64,000 nucleotides of DNA. Origin: Oxytricha trifallax. Lineage: Eukaryota > Ciliophora > Spirotrichea > Sporadotrichida > Oxytrichidae. The notes below the pieces were generated by a model that searched no databases, was not told the origin of the DNA, and worked only from the letters and a program-made list of their open reading frames with translations. Location of the stretch: the NCBI GenBank assembly GCA_000711775.1, contig ARYC01001491.1:1-64000 (forward strand), written 5' to 3'. Position numbers and translations under genes: made by a program. Below are positions 36,641 through 46,799 of this stretch, in pieces. How positions within the stretch are numbered: the first letter of the stretch is position 1; every line of letters starts with the position of its first letter.

Positions 36641-38026
36641 TAAATCGAATTAAGTGGAATAAGAACAAGTATACAAAATTAATCAAAATTTAAATCGTAT
36701 TACTATAGTTCTATCATACTTGTACTATCTAAATTAGTTAATTTTTATGTCGATTTCCTTGTTCCAAATAATCATCTTTAGTCGACCAATCCTTGAGATC
36801 GGTGCTCATTGAGTCCATCATCATCATTGTGTCGAAATTCGATTGTCTTCAGGACCTGATGTTGGAAGCTCAGCTACATCTCTAATTAAGACACATGATT
36901 GGGTGATCTGCTCTAGAGGTCATCCTCCAATTTATTAGTTGTAATTTTTATCAGATTAAAATTAATTAAGACATCTTTGTTAATAATTCTCTGTAGAGTA
37001 AACCTATTATTGTTAAAATAGATAAAAATAGGAAATTATTTAAATTCATTAAATATCCAAATTAATAATTAATTATAACTGTAATGAATTAGGAGTGCGT
37101 GTAATACTAATAGTTTTAGTTTTAAAATTAATTAATATATATTAGTGGTCCAGTGGTCTGGTGGTCCTGTGGTTTGGCAGGGTCTTTAGTGTGGTAAGGT
37201 GGTCTGGCCGGGTGTATGACTCAGTTCTTACTAATAAAACATTTTCAATGTCTCTTGTAACAATATCAAAATTTTCATGGATTATCATTCTGAATTGGTA
37301 AAAGATAATATCTGGATGATAAGCATCAGTAGCAGCGGAGTCAGTCTTAAATTCATCGGTGATAGTCATGTTGATGAAGTATTGATCTCCATTTACTTCG
37401 TCTACAATAGGTGCATCTTTAGCTTCAATACGGTGGACCACAAAAATCCCGGCCAGACCACCTTACCACACTAAAGACCCTGCCAAACCACAGGACCACC
37501 AGACCACTGGACCACTAATATATATTAATTAATTTTAAAACTAAAACTGATTAGTATTACACGCACTCCTAATTCATTACAGTTATAATTAATTATTAAT
37601 TTGGATATTTAATGAATTTAAATAATTTCCTATTTTTATCTATTTTAACAATAATAGGTTTACTCTACAGAGAATTATTAACAAAGATGTCTTAATTAAT
37701 TTTAATCTGATAAAAATTACAACTAATAAATTGGAGGATGACCTCTAGAGCAGATCACCCAATCATGTGTCTTAATTAGAGATGTAGCTGAGCTTCCAAC
37801 ATCAGGTCCTGAAGACAATCGAATTTCGACACAATGATGATGATGGACTCAATGAGCACCGATCTCAAGGATTGGTCGACTAAAGATGATTATTTGGAAC
37901 AAGGAAATCGACATAAAAATTAACTAATTTAGATAGTACAAGTATGATAGAACTATAGTAATACGATTTAAATTTTGATTAATTTTGTATACTTGTTCTT
38001 ATTCCACTTAATTCGCTTTATCCTTT
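36641..38026. repeat. 1.38-kb near-perfect palindrome with nested inverted-repeat element
   Basis: GATAAATCGAATTAAGTGG at 36640 returns as its complement at 38005-38023, and the arms pair almost base for base inward through 37211 and 37448, leaving about 235 bp of loop. The centre, 37010-37651, is a copy of the element at 7348-7955; the outer 365 bp of each arm is not present around that copy. Each outer arm has an open frame (for example MSTDLKDWSTKDDYLEQGNR), hence the same frame occurs once on each strand. No clean target duplication was found. The whole sits inside the MT-A70 copy 2 gene. Confidence 0.85.
37010..37651. mobile_element. 642-bp inverted-repeat element, sister of 7348-7955
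   Basis: Same ends (TTGTTAAAATAGATAAAAAT), same GTGGTCC-rich inner borders, and the same cargo frame, here on the minus strand around 37230-37440 (HRIEAKDAPIVDEVNGDQYF). The cargo lies in the opposite orientation to the palindrome-independent copy. Differences between the cargo frames are mostly substitutions that leave the frame open, which hints at past selection. Confidence 0.82.
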
Positions 38027-38803
38027 TTTCTAATAAGAAAGCTCTCGTTGCTGTGCGCTTTGTACATGCCAGAACCCTTGTGTAGTTTCATGTTTTTGGT
38101 AAATTTAATCCACTCCCCTTTCTCGATTTCATCTTAGCCATGCTTCTCAGAAACTCCTATTGCAATTTCTTTCTTTTGATTTACCTACTATATTATGACT
38201 ATACCTCTTTCCTGCACCAACTCTATAGGCAAACTAAGAATTTCCTCGTCTGACATCGTGTCATAGGGTACTCGCTATTTCATTCTCCAGTGAGGATCCA
38301 TTAGTACTACTTCATAAGTCTATGGTGTCTCCTCATAACATCTTTTGCAATTTCTTCCCACATTCTCAGCTCTTTGACGTCTCCCTCAAATAACACTAGA
38401 TCAGTGAATATTTCATATGTTCCATTTTTCACTTTCTGTTTGATGGCTACAAGTTTGAACCCCTTCATAATATCTACCAGAACTTGAGCGGGGCTTTCTG
38501 GAAAATCTTATAATTGACGATCTTCTTTCTATTTCAGGAAGACCTTTGTCTTGTTTGTTTTATGGCTGCACTTTTTCTCATGATGCCTTCAGTTGAATGC
38601 TCTATCCATGACTTTCTAAAAATATTGGCAAGTGCGGCCTATTGTTTTTGCTCCTATCATGCCTTCTTATGATCTTCTCTATAATAGTTTGATATTTGGA
38701 CCTCAAGAGCGTTTAAACTGTCATGTGTAGTTGATGATTCGCAGTATTCGCACAAATATTTTGCAGTAGTGCATACAATTGTTAGCTATGATTTCTTTGG
38801 CAT

Positions 38804-39842
38804 TATTCTATAGTTTTAGTTTATATTTAAAAATATTAGGCATATATTGTGGGCTCGTTAAATTACCTTTACTTTGAATATTTAAATTGAGGATACAATA
38901 TTTTTTAGCAGAAACTTAGGATTAAATATATAGGCAGGGTTTAAGGGTTTTCTACTTGTCTAAAGTCCCATCCTACTGAACCATATTTTATTTTTAAATT
39001 ATAATAATATTATCAAACTTCTTTAATATTATTTTCGATAATAAGAATTATTTAAATTATTTAAATCTCCTTCATTATAAAATTATCAAATTTATTTATG
39101 AGCTAACTATGTATTGGAGGTATGACAGCTATTTATTATTGTATAAAATTTAATTATAATTATTTTGATTTTAATATTTTTTTTTTTAAAAAAAGTACTA
39201 ATAGTCATTATGGAAGAAAGTTTAGAATTCAAAAATAAATAGAGTGTTTTATTAAATACTTAGCTTATGAGATACTTAAAAGGTAAGCCACAATAATTAA
39301 TAAAATTCAATAGTTATTCAATATATTCGAGTTACTTCAACGAATAAAAAAACAGTTATTTTATGAAAATATTTTCATAAATTATAAGTTTGGAAAGTTA
39401 TAAGAAAAATGAGTAAATACTTAGGGAGACGTTTTTTTAAATAAATACTTAGAATGTAATTCTTATAGTATAAATTTTAAGTATAAAGTCCCTCATATAA
39501 AAAGAATGGGCACCTATACAATAAATTATTCTTAAATTATTTAATATTATATAATTTTTAATCTATTAGAACTATGGAGGAGTACAGGCTCATTTTTACT
39601 TACTACATTAATTTTATAATTAGATTAAAAATATTTTTGTTCTATAAATAGAATACTTACTATATTAAAACTTTTTCATTCTATATAATTCATTATTAAA
39701 TTCTGATTAGCAGATATAGCTCTTGATCAAGCCTGAAATTCAGTTTGTTACTTGTATAATATATCATGAATCAAATTTTACATCAGAAAAATTAAAAGTT
39801 TTTGTTTAATGCTAATATATATTCATTTATTAAACTGTAGGC
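38804..39842. other. AT-rich DNA, no gene seen
   Basis: AT-rich filler between the MT-A70 start and a TBE remnant. Confidence 0.6.
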
Positions 39843-40085
39843 CATGGAGAGCAGTGACGTCCACAGTCATTGCACTAGAAAATTTTAAAATATATTCAGA
39901 TCTAAAGTTGACTGGCTAAATTTTTGAGATTCAACAGTAAAATTCGAATAATAACACTTATAGAGGAGTACTTTTTGCCCGACGATGACCATGTTACTAT
40001 GAGATTCATTAAAGATTTCTTAGCTGGTGAAAAGCAGCTTTTAAAATCCAGGGAGGTAGTTTAGCTAAACGTCCCAGGCGTGCAA
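39843..40085 (+). pseudogene. TBE-type 22-kDa protein, N-terminal fragment
   Basis: Reads ITLIEEYFLPDDDHVTMRFI and DFLAGEKQLLKSREVVQLNV, collinear with the N-terminal half of the old copy at 6969 (GYFLPADAHHTVRFFKDFF, GEKDLLK). The 5' leader (GCCATG at 39841) also resembles that at 6921. It ends abruptly near 40085, and the rest of the gene is missing. Intron 1 of the younger TBEs is absent, as in the old copy. Confidence 0.68.
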
Positions 40086-41082
40086 CCAACTAACCTCTGA
40101 AATAACCAATATCATGATCAAAATTCAATACAAGAAATTACCAGTCCTTGCTTAGATAGATTAAGATACTTATCTTTAAAGTTATCTAATCCTAAAGGAC
40201 TCCTTTGATAAGAAAGTTATCAATCTCATAAATATGCTTACAAGGTCTATCCCTTCAACTATCTCTTAAGTGATGATAAATAATATATGGAGTTTACTAA
40301 TGAGTATCAAGTACTCAATCAAGCAAAGTTTAAAGAATGTAGTTGCTTAATAAAGCTAGATGCTGTTCTCCTTGCCAAGGATCATGTTGCTTTCAAACTG
40401 CCATTCTATGAAATAACTCTCAGAGATTTCATTACGGATAAAAGGAATCATAAACAGCTTGGTTAATTAAATATCAACTCAGACCATACAAGGCATCAAG
40501 GAGCTTCATAAGTTAGGGTTTTTTCACAGAGATTTTAAGCCAGAAAATATAATGATAAACTTTTCACCAGTGAGAGAAGCAATAATCGATTTCTACATAG
40601 CCTTAAGGGTGGAAGTATCAAGGCAAAGGAACTGTTATGGGAATACCAGTCTATTATCCAGAAAGAGAAGACTGGAGAGATGGAGACTTTTAGTGGGATG
40701 TGTGGGCTTTAGCAGCAATGATAATAGAGTGCGAAATGCCTCGCAACGATTACTACTCTACAAGGTGTGAGTAAGATGCTAAGCATAGAATAAAGTAGTT
40801 TATAGACAAAACTAGAATCTCTCAATCAAAAAGATTAATGGCAGAGTAAATAATAACAAAGGCTAACTCAAGTTCAGACATATCAATAGAGCAAATAGAG
40901 TTATGGTTAAGTAAAATAAACTTCGGAACACTTTACCATGATCCAAAAGTGCATTTTGAGTGATTAAATTAAATTCATATACTATAAATCTCCCATTAAA
41001 ATCATTTAATAACCCCAATCCCTAACTAATTCTCTACAAATCAAAGCATTTATAATCCTCACAAAGGGGTTTTGGAGTTTTG
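40086..41082 (+). mobile_element. TBE: TBE-family remnant: 57-kDa kinase part and right end
   Basis: A kinase-type 57-kDa gene tail (plus strand) runs from about 40195 to TGA 40961-40963, then a terminal repeat with CAAATCAAAGCATTTATAAT and a telomeric end GGGGTTTTGGAGTTTTG (41066-41082, one base changed), followed by AAT. The left end is missing. With the 22-kDa fragment just upstream in the same orientation, it repeats the odd arrangement at 6922-13723 (22-kDa then 57-kDa, both plus), whereas complete TBEs have them divergent. Confidence 0.8.
40195..40963 (+). pseudogene. TBE-family 57-kDa kinase-like domain
   Basis: Blocks in order: YAYKVYPFNYLLSDDKQYME, LIKLDAVLLAKDHVAFKLPF, YEITLRDFITDKRNHKQLG, then in other frames FFHRDFKPENIMINFSP, AIIDFYIAL (DFY where DFG is usual), PVYYPEREDWRDGDFQWDVW and AAMIIECEMPRNDYYST, ending HDPKVHFE at the TGA. 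At least two frame slips (near 40460 and 40615). It is closest to the old copy at 12775-13562 by these blocks. Confidence 0.82.
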
Positions 41083-42591
41083 AATCTTAGATAGTCATTT
41101 AAAGAAGTTACGCCGTCCTTGATCAATTAATAATTTATTAATAAAAATCTGTCACTATTATTTAAAAGCAGGTATATCTCTCCATGCATTTATCGCATAG
41201 AATCATGAGCGCCCAAATAAGATTGGAGAGCGAAAATATGACTGTGCTGTTAAGTGCCATTCTATACTTTTATTTCTAAGGTATTAATGATATAAGATAC
41301 TTTGATATTTACAAAATCATTATTTTAATTTACTCATTAATTTCTTAAAATCGAGTGTCTAAATTATATATTATTCATGTGCACGTGTAGTTTATCAACT
41401 CTTCCTCGTAAGAATTTTACCTTTTTATTTAAAGCTGTACGTACTTTATTTCTAGGGCTTAAGCCAACCAGTTAGATATAATCAGTTATTCATACTATTA
41501 CTTTTGATGTTTTAACTTTTTGAATAGTTGGGAACTCAATTATATTTTCACATTGTCTTTGAGGGTGCTATAACCTATTTAAATTGCAATTTCATATCAA
41601 CACTTCCCAACTACCAAACTCAAGTATATTCTTCTAATGTAAATTTTAGTGTAATCATTGATATCATTTAATTTTTAAATAAGATTGTAGTATCTAAGCC
41701 AAATAGTTTGTAATTATTATTTTATGATGGCGAAATCGAATAGTACATCTTTGTTAATTATTTAATTAATAGATTAACATGGACTATTTGTCAAAATTCA
41801 CCAATTCTTTTATCGATTTCTAATTTTAGGTCAGGTGAATATGAAAACCAGAAATAAAGATCTCTAGTTTTAAATGTTTAATTATTATTGTTATTGATAT
41901 TGTGGGTAAAGATGTCTAGCTGATCTTTATGAATATGCACTTTAACCAGAGATGAAACCAAAAATTTAAAAACATCTCTAATAAAAGCGAAAGAATTCTA
42001 ACTATATTATTATTATTTTATTGTTTTATTTTTCCTTATCTCAATTGAATTTAATTATTTACTTATAAATATATAAATTTATCTTTTAAATATAACCTTT
42101 TTTCAATTTCAATGATATTAAAATCGAATCGTTTTAATTTTATTTTATCTTCAAAGTTTATATTTTATTTTGAAATTTATATAGGTTTGTGTATTTCATT
42201 AAAATTTGAAGTTGTTATTTTTTTCGTATATGCTTTTAATAGTATTCTACTTTTTTCCTTATATGTTGTTTATTATAATCGGTCTCATTCCCATATTATT
42301 ATTATATTGATTTTTATCATTTCTTGCAATTATATTTTATTATTGAGTGATATGATTTATATGCATACTATGTAAGCATTTATTTCATTTATCCTTTAAT
42401 TGTCTTGAACCTATCGCTTTTGTTATATTATAAATCCTAGTTTTTTTTATCACATTTGCACCTCATTTATTTTATCTAAACTAAGAATCTATTTAGTCAT
42501 CAACATAGATTATTAGTTTTTAATATTATTTATTATTAATTAATTTATTTTCATTTAATTTACTAATATAATATATTTTAGTCTGCCGAGT
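41083..42591. other. AT-rich DNA, no gene seen
   Basis: Very AT-rich. A long stop-poor frame at 42112-42375 is hydrophobic and reads like translated AT-rich DNA. Confidence 0.6.
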
Positions 42592-42798
42592 ATGAGTGAT
42601 CAAGCTTTCTCTCTGCATTAATGGTATTTGATCAAATAGCAAGTTCAAGCAACTCAATTAAGAAAGCATTTCTGCCGCACTAAGTCTTTCAACTAGTTTC
42701 CAATATGTTGCATTCAACAAGCTTGTGTTAAGTAAGGATATCCACATTTCCCAGTCTAATCAGTTAATCATCAACTACTAGCTTATAGCATCATATGA
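42592..42798 (+). CDS. Small unknown ORF, complete in ciliate code
   Basis: ATG 42592, TGA 42796-42798, 68 codons: MSDQAFSLHQWYLIKQQVQA at the start, KHFCRTKSFNQFPICCIQQA in the middle, Gln codons both CAA and TAA/TAG. It lies in a patch less AT-rich than its flanks. No domain recognised. It could be a first segment of a somatic gene or chance. Confidence 0.33.
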
Positions 42799-43291
42799 AT
42801 TAATGACGCTAAATTTCAGAAAAGATTATTGGTTATCTTGAAATAAGGTTTGCATTATATGAAAATGTCATATTAACGACCAAAGATGAGCTGAGTATTA
42901 ATGTTTTGCCTAAAAAGAACTGTTATCTCCAGCTAGCTAAGTATCATATTAAAATAATTATAAATAATTGAAGCAATATCTCTATAACTATCAATATAAT
43001 ATTGAATGTCAATATTAAATATGATTAATTTCTAGAACCAATTACTCTCATTAAAATTAAGCTCTTTGCTAAGGCTCACTAATATTAGATCTAATTAAAG
43101 ATATGTAGCATTATTATATTAATAGTATTTATTATCATATCTATAAATAGCTGTCTTATTGATTTAGTTCAATGCAACATTTTATCGAATTCAATGCAAC
43201 ATTTTATCAAATTCCTTCAACAAAAGTAATTAGATGTCTTGTTTATTGACACGATCGATGATCTTATTTAACTTATCTAGATATTTTAGTT
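42799..43291. other. AT-rich DNA, no gene seen
   Basis: AT-rich; the pair TTCAATGCAACATTTTATC repeats at about 43170 and 43191. Confidence 0.55.
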
Positions 43292-43409
43292 TCAAAAGAG
43301 TTGTGTTGCTTAGTTTAAACCAACCGCGTCTTTGTTTGATTCTTCATCTTTGAATACGCAGATTTGAGCTTTCAGGGTGCCAAGATTCTTGTTAGTGACA
43401 ATAACTCAG
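43292..43409 (-). CDS. Short coding island, unknown
   Basis: Minus-strand frame VIVTNKNLGTLKAQICVFKD, then EESNKDAVGLNQATQLF to TGA 43292-43294. It is GC-richer than its surroundings and has good codon character. It is too short for family assignment; possibly the last segment of a somatic gene. Confidence 0.33.
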
Positions 43410-44143
43410 CATTTGATCTTTGATGAATGCTGTCACTAATGTACATTAAGCTAAACCTTACATGCACAATCTTGTTTTTAAGACATATAAATATAAATAT
43501 ATTTAATATTGTAATAAACAATTTATGCTGTGTGATTTGAAGTAGTAATATAATATTAGGTAAACAGTACTTAATTTATGCAGAAGGTAGCTAGGATTAG
43601 ATTTATTTTGGATCAGTAAGCAGAACATTCTTCTATACTTGATAAATATATACCTATATAATTGATAATAATAATCGACATCGCAAATAATTATTTATAT
43701 AAATAACAACATAACAATAAAGAAGAAAAGCTTGACTGTACCATCTATAAGGATTTTTACATTACGCACTTGTGCCAGAGGATTAGTTTTTATAAAGACC
43801 ATTAAGAATTTATTCAAAGCCTAAAAAAGCGATTCAGTTTCACGATCCCAGAGTAGCCGTTAAGTTTACTATTTTAACCTTAAATTACTTATATATTTAC
43901 ACATTTCTTACATAATTAATTAATGGATTAAATTATTTAAATCATAATCCTCTTATTAATACTTTAATTAATAATATAACTTTACTAACTTGATAAATCT
44001 TATTTATATTAAGTGTATTTTTTCACTTGAATATTCCTAAAATTCAACAGAGACTAGCACCAGAAAAGTTATCAGTTAAGTAAGAAGTTTTAAGTTTTAA
44101 GAATACTTAGCTCTAGCATTAAGCTAGTTTTTGACTGATCTAA
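43410..44143. other. AT-rich DNA, no gene seen
   Basis: AT-rich filler. Confidence 0.55.
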
Positions 44144-45219
44144 TTTGGTATTATTATCGATAAAATACTTTAAAAATTGGTAAAACTGAAAAACATAAAT
44201 ACAGAAAAAAGTGTATTTATTTATAACAGGCGCGAATTTGATATTTCGTAAAATAAAAAGATTGTGAAAACTAATAAATTAATTAATTTATTGAATAAAA
44301 TATGTTATCGAAAACGTTTCAGTCAAGTAATTAGGCACTTACCAAGGACAAAAATATTTTCGATTTAAGCTTTCACCAATCGTTTTGTCTATGCATCTGG
44401 CAACTAATTTCAATTATTTATTTTGACATCACAAAAGTTATCTGCTATGATGAAAACGTAAGACATTAATGCCATTATATTTTCATTTAATTACAAAGTA
44501 TATTCCCCCCCCCCCATATTCATGAATAATAATGAAGTTTTTTATAGGGTACTTTCTAACTGAATATGTCATTTCCTACGGAATAAAGATGCAAGGTCGT
44601 GTTATAAAAAAGAGATCTGACGCTCAGTGATGTCTCCCAGTTTACGATATATGGCTGACACTAAGATATACACCTACTGTGAAACTTCATTTATTTATCG
44701 TGACAGACTCAAAGACATAAGTAATAATAATTATGATTGGTTAAGTTGGTGGACAAGCAGGAGTAGAAGCTGCTGAATAATGATAAAATAACAAGCACAA
44801 AAGTCTCCAAAATTTCAGCTATATCACTAGCAAAATGCTCCTTTAGGCAGAAGTATTGGACATGTTGATTCGATCATATCAGGATGAAAGCTGGTGCATT
44901 TGAAAAGATTAAAACTATTAAGAAGAGTGGTATTTATGTCGCTCATAATTCAGCTTATTTAAAAGGAGGGAAGTCCATGCCAAAGAGAAACAAAAGAAGT
45001 GAAAGCGTTCAACTTTTAGCTATCATCGACATATAGTGAACATGAATATATTACACTCAAAATATTATATTTTAATTAAAAAAATTAGAATGTTAAATTA
45101 AATACTAGTAATGTACTTATTTAATTAATGACAGCTATAAATAAATAATCTTTTATCTGAATTATTGTTTCTCAGTTTTACCTATTTTAGAGCATTTTAT
45201 CGATAGTGATGATACCAAA
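44144..45219. mobile_element. 1.08-kb element with about 50-bp terminal inverted repeats and a coding interior
   Basis: TTTGGTATTATTATCGATAA at the left matches the complement of the right end TTATCGATAGTGATGATACC AAA, continuing through TTTAAAAATTGGTAAAACTG. The same motif skeleton (GATAAAATA, AAAAATAGGTAAAA) ends the element at 31638-32750 and is reminiscent of those at 7348 and 28753. The interior encodes a protein at 44630-45039. A C11 run lies at 44505-44515. Target duplication is unclear. Confidence 0.62.
44630..45039 (+). pseudogene. Unknown protein gene inside the inverted-repeat element
   Basis: ATG 44630 (MSPSLRYMADTKIYTYCETS, FIYRDRLKDISNNNYDW), then a shifted frame KLVDKQEQKLLNNDKITSTK and SLAKCSFRQKYWTC, an in-frame TGA, then FDHIRMKAGAFEKIKTIKKS, AYLKGGKSMPKRNKRSESVQ to TGA 45037-45039. 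About 135 codons, basic C-terminus. Position in the element suggests a transposition or maintenance protein, but no catalytic motif is seen. One frame slip (near 44750) and one inner TGA. Confidence 0.5.
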
Positions 45220-46799
45220 CAAACATATTAAGAAATTGCCATTTATTATTTGATAAAATTTTAATGAATGTTTTCAGGCTTATTATTGGATTTATTCTTA
45301 TTATGAATAAATAAAAAGCATTTATTATTCTATATTAATATTTAATTTATTTAACTGTTTTTTTCATAATTCTTAAATATCTTTTAGATTATTTAATAGT
45401 TGTCTAGTTTGGTATAAATAAATAATGGATGATAATGTTCTCAAGTTAATTATATTTTTGTTGTGAAATCCCCTTTAATCTCCTTAATTTATTTAACTCA
45501 AAGTTATAATTAAAGTTAAGAAAGTGCAGTATCAATATTAATCATTGTTCGATGTTGGTAATTACAATGTAAATTTAATGCAATATACTGATCTAATTCT
45601 TGAATAAAGTAACTATAATTGGGATTTACAATCTTTAAAAACTTTTAAAATTTTAGGATTCCTCTATCTTGATGTCTATGATAGAAGATCCTAAAACTGA
45701 AGTTTTAATTTTTTTTTGATTAAGTACTTATAACTATATGTTTGATTTAAATTTCATGCGGGACAATTATAAAATAATAGTCCCGCGGGACCATTATTTA
45801 ATAATGGTCCCGTGACTCTTAATTTTAATGAGTATATTTAACTTAAATTAAGTAAATTTGAAAATTATCATATAAAGCATGCATGAAATCCTAATTGATT
45901 TTGGTATATTCTGGGAGGATTCAGAACAATGTTCTTTTTTTTTCAAAAAAAAATTTTTTCCCTAAAAAAATCAGATAAGGAATCAAAAATAGGCACCCAA
46001 AAAAAGCAAAAAAGATTAGTGATAAATCTATATGGAACTATGATAATCAAAATGGATTTTTGAGATTCATGATTTTTGGTAAGTAAAAATGAAAAAAATG
46101 TGATTAAAAAAAGGTTTTTTAAAAAAGTTAATTAAAAATGGGGCAGAGATTATAGCATCGGCCACGAACGAGCTTCAAACTTTAACATTTCTAAAATTAT
46201 ATTTATTCATAAATTATATATAGGCATGGCAAAATCTTCTAAAGTTGATGCTTGAAGTTCAAGCAGGTCAAAAAATTTTGGGAGGTTTTGAACCTTATGA
46301 TTCTCCCCTTTAGACTCAAAATCTCTCTGATATAAATCATTTTTCTGATACTTTGTCTCTCAACTACTTCTTATTATCAGCATCCTGTTCGCTATAGGAT
46401 GTATCACCGTTGTTTTTAACTATAATTCTAACTTAGTTTTAGATTTAAGATCAATTTCTCTCATTTAATTTGACTATGGTGAGTTGCTGACTATGTGAGT
46501 TTGCTAACTTTCAAATTGTTTATAATAATTATTATTATTTTACTAAGCTTTTATTCTCATTTTTGCAGTTAAATTCTGTAGTAAATAAAAGTATAAATTT
46601 TAAAAGATAAGGAAGTTATTTTATGTAAAATTAAATTTAAAAAAGAATAATTATAGGTACTATATGGTTTTACAGTAAGTATAAATTTATAAGTAATTTA
46701 AATCATATTCCAATTTTTCTTTTTGTCGTATTTTCATCAATAACTACAGTACTAACTGTAAATTGTTGTTTGATTAAATTATCTAATTTGAGCCCTATT
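45220..46799. other. AT-rich DNA with a nested GC palindrome
   Basis: No gene seen. 45758-45812 holds interlocking hairpins (see separate entry). 45935-46135 is rich in A and T homopolymers. Confidence 0.6.
45758..45812. repeat. Interlocked GC palindromes
   Basis: GCGGGAC (45758-45764) pairs with GTCCCGC (45780-45786); GTCCCGCGGGAC (45780-45791) is itself a perfect palindrome; GGGACCATTATT pairs with AATAATGGTCCC (45787-45811). Three alternative hairpins share arms within 55 bp of otherwise AT-rich DNA. Confidence 0.85.

Larger units (their letters stand above)
36431..38803 (-). pseudogene. Zinc-finger MT-A70 methyltransferase, copy 2, split by a palindrome
   Basis: Start 38803 (MPKKSQLTIV), stop TGA 36431-36433. 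N-terminal Cys/His clusters (YLCEYC...REDH and CQYF...RHHEKKC), a middle domain (GFKLVAIKQKVKNGTYEIF, EGDVKELRMWEEIAKDV), then the catalytic block VVLMDPHWRMKQRVPYDTMS; the motif is DPHW where active enzymes have DPPW. It continues with LSLPIELVQERGIVII, KGEWIKFT, GSGMYKAHSNESFL, is cut by the palindrome at 36641-38026, and resumes DMLKYHVTDNVIF to IYEFIQQVAPDRLNLEIFLR. Several frame slips in the N-terminal part. The family is adenine-N6 methyltransferases; the MTA1-type branch makes 6mA in ciliate DNA. The altered motif and insertion mean it is not functional as it stands. Confidence 0.8.

Noticed and set aside
2856-41082. G4T4 blocks as somatic telomere addition sites or chromosome ends
   Set aside because: Each lies at the end of a TBE terminal repeat followed by an ANT target; they are transposon ends.
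42112-42375. 87-codon frame as a membrane protein
   Set aside because: Hydrophobic Ile/Phe/Tyr/Leu-rich reading of very AT-rich DNA, no initiating context or family signature; frames like this are expected by chance.
46140-46240. Possible tRNA-like patch
   Set aside because: No T-loop GTTCRANNC or A/B box pair could be placed.
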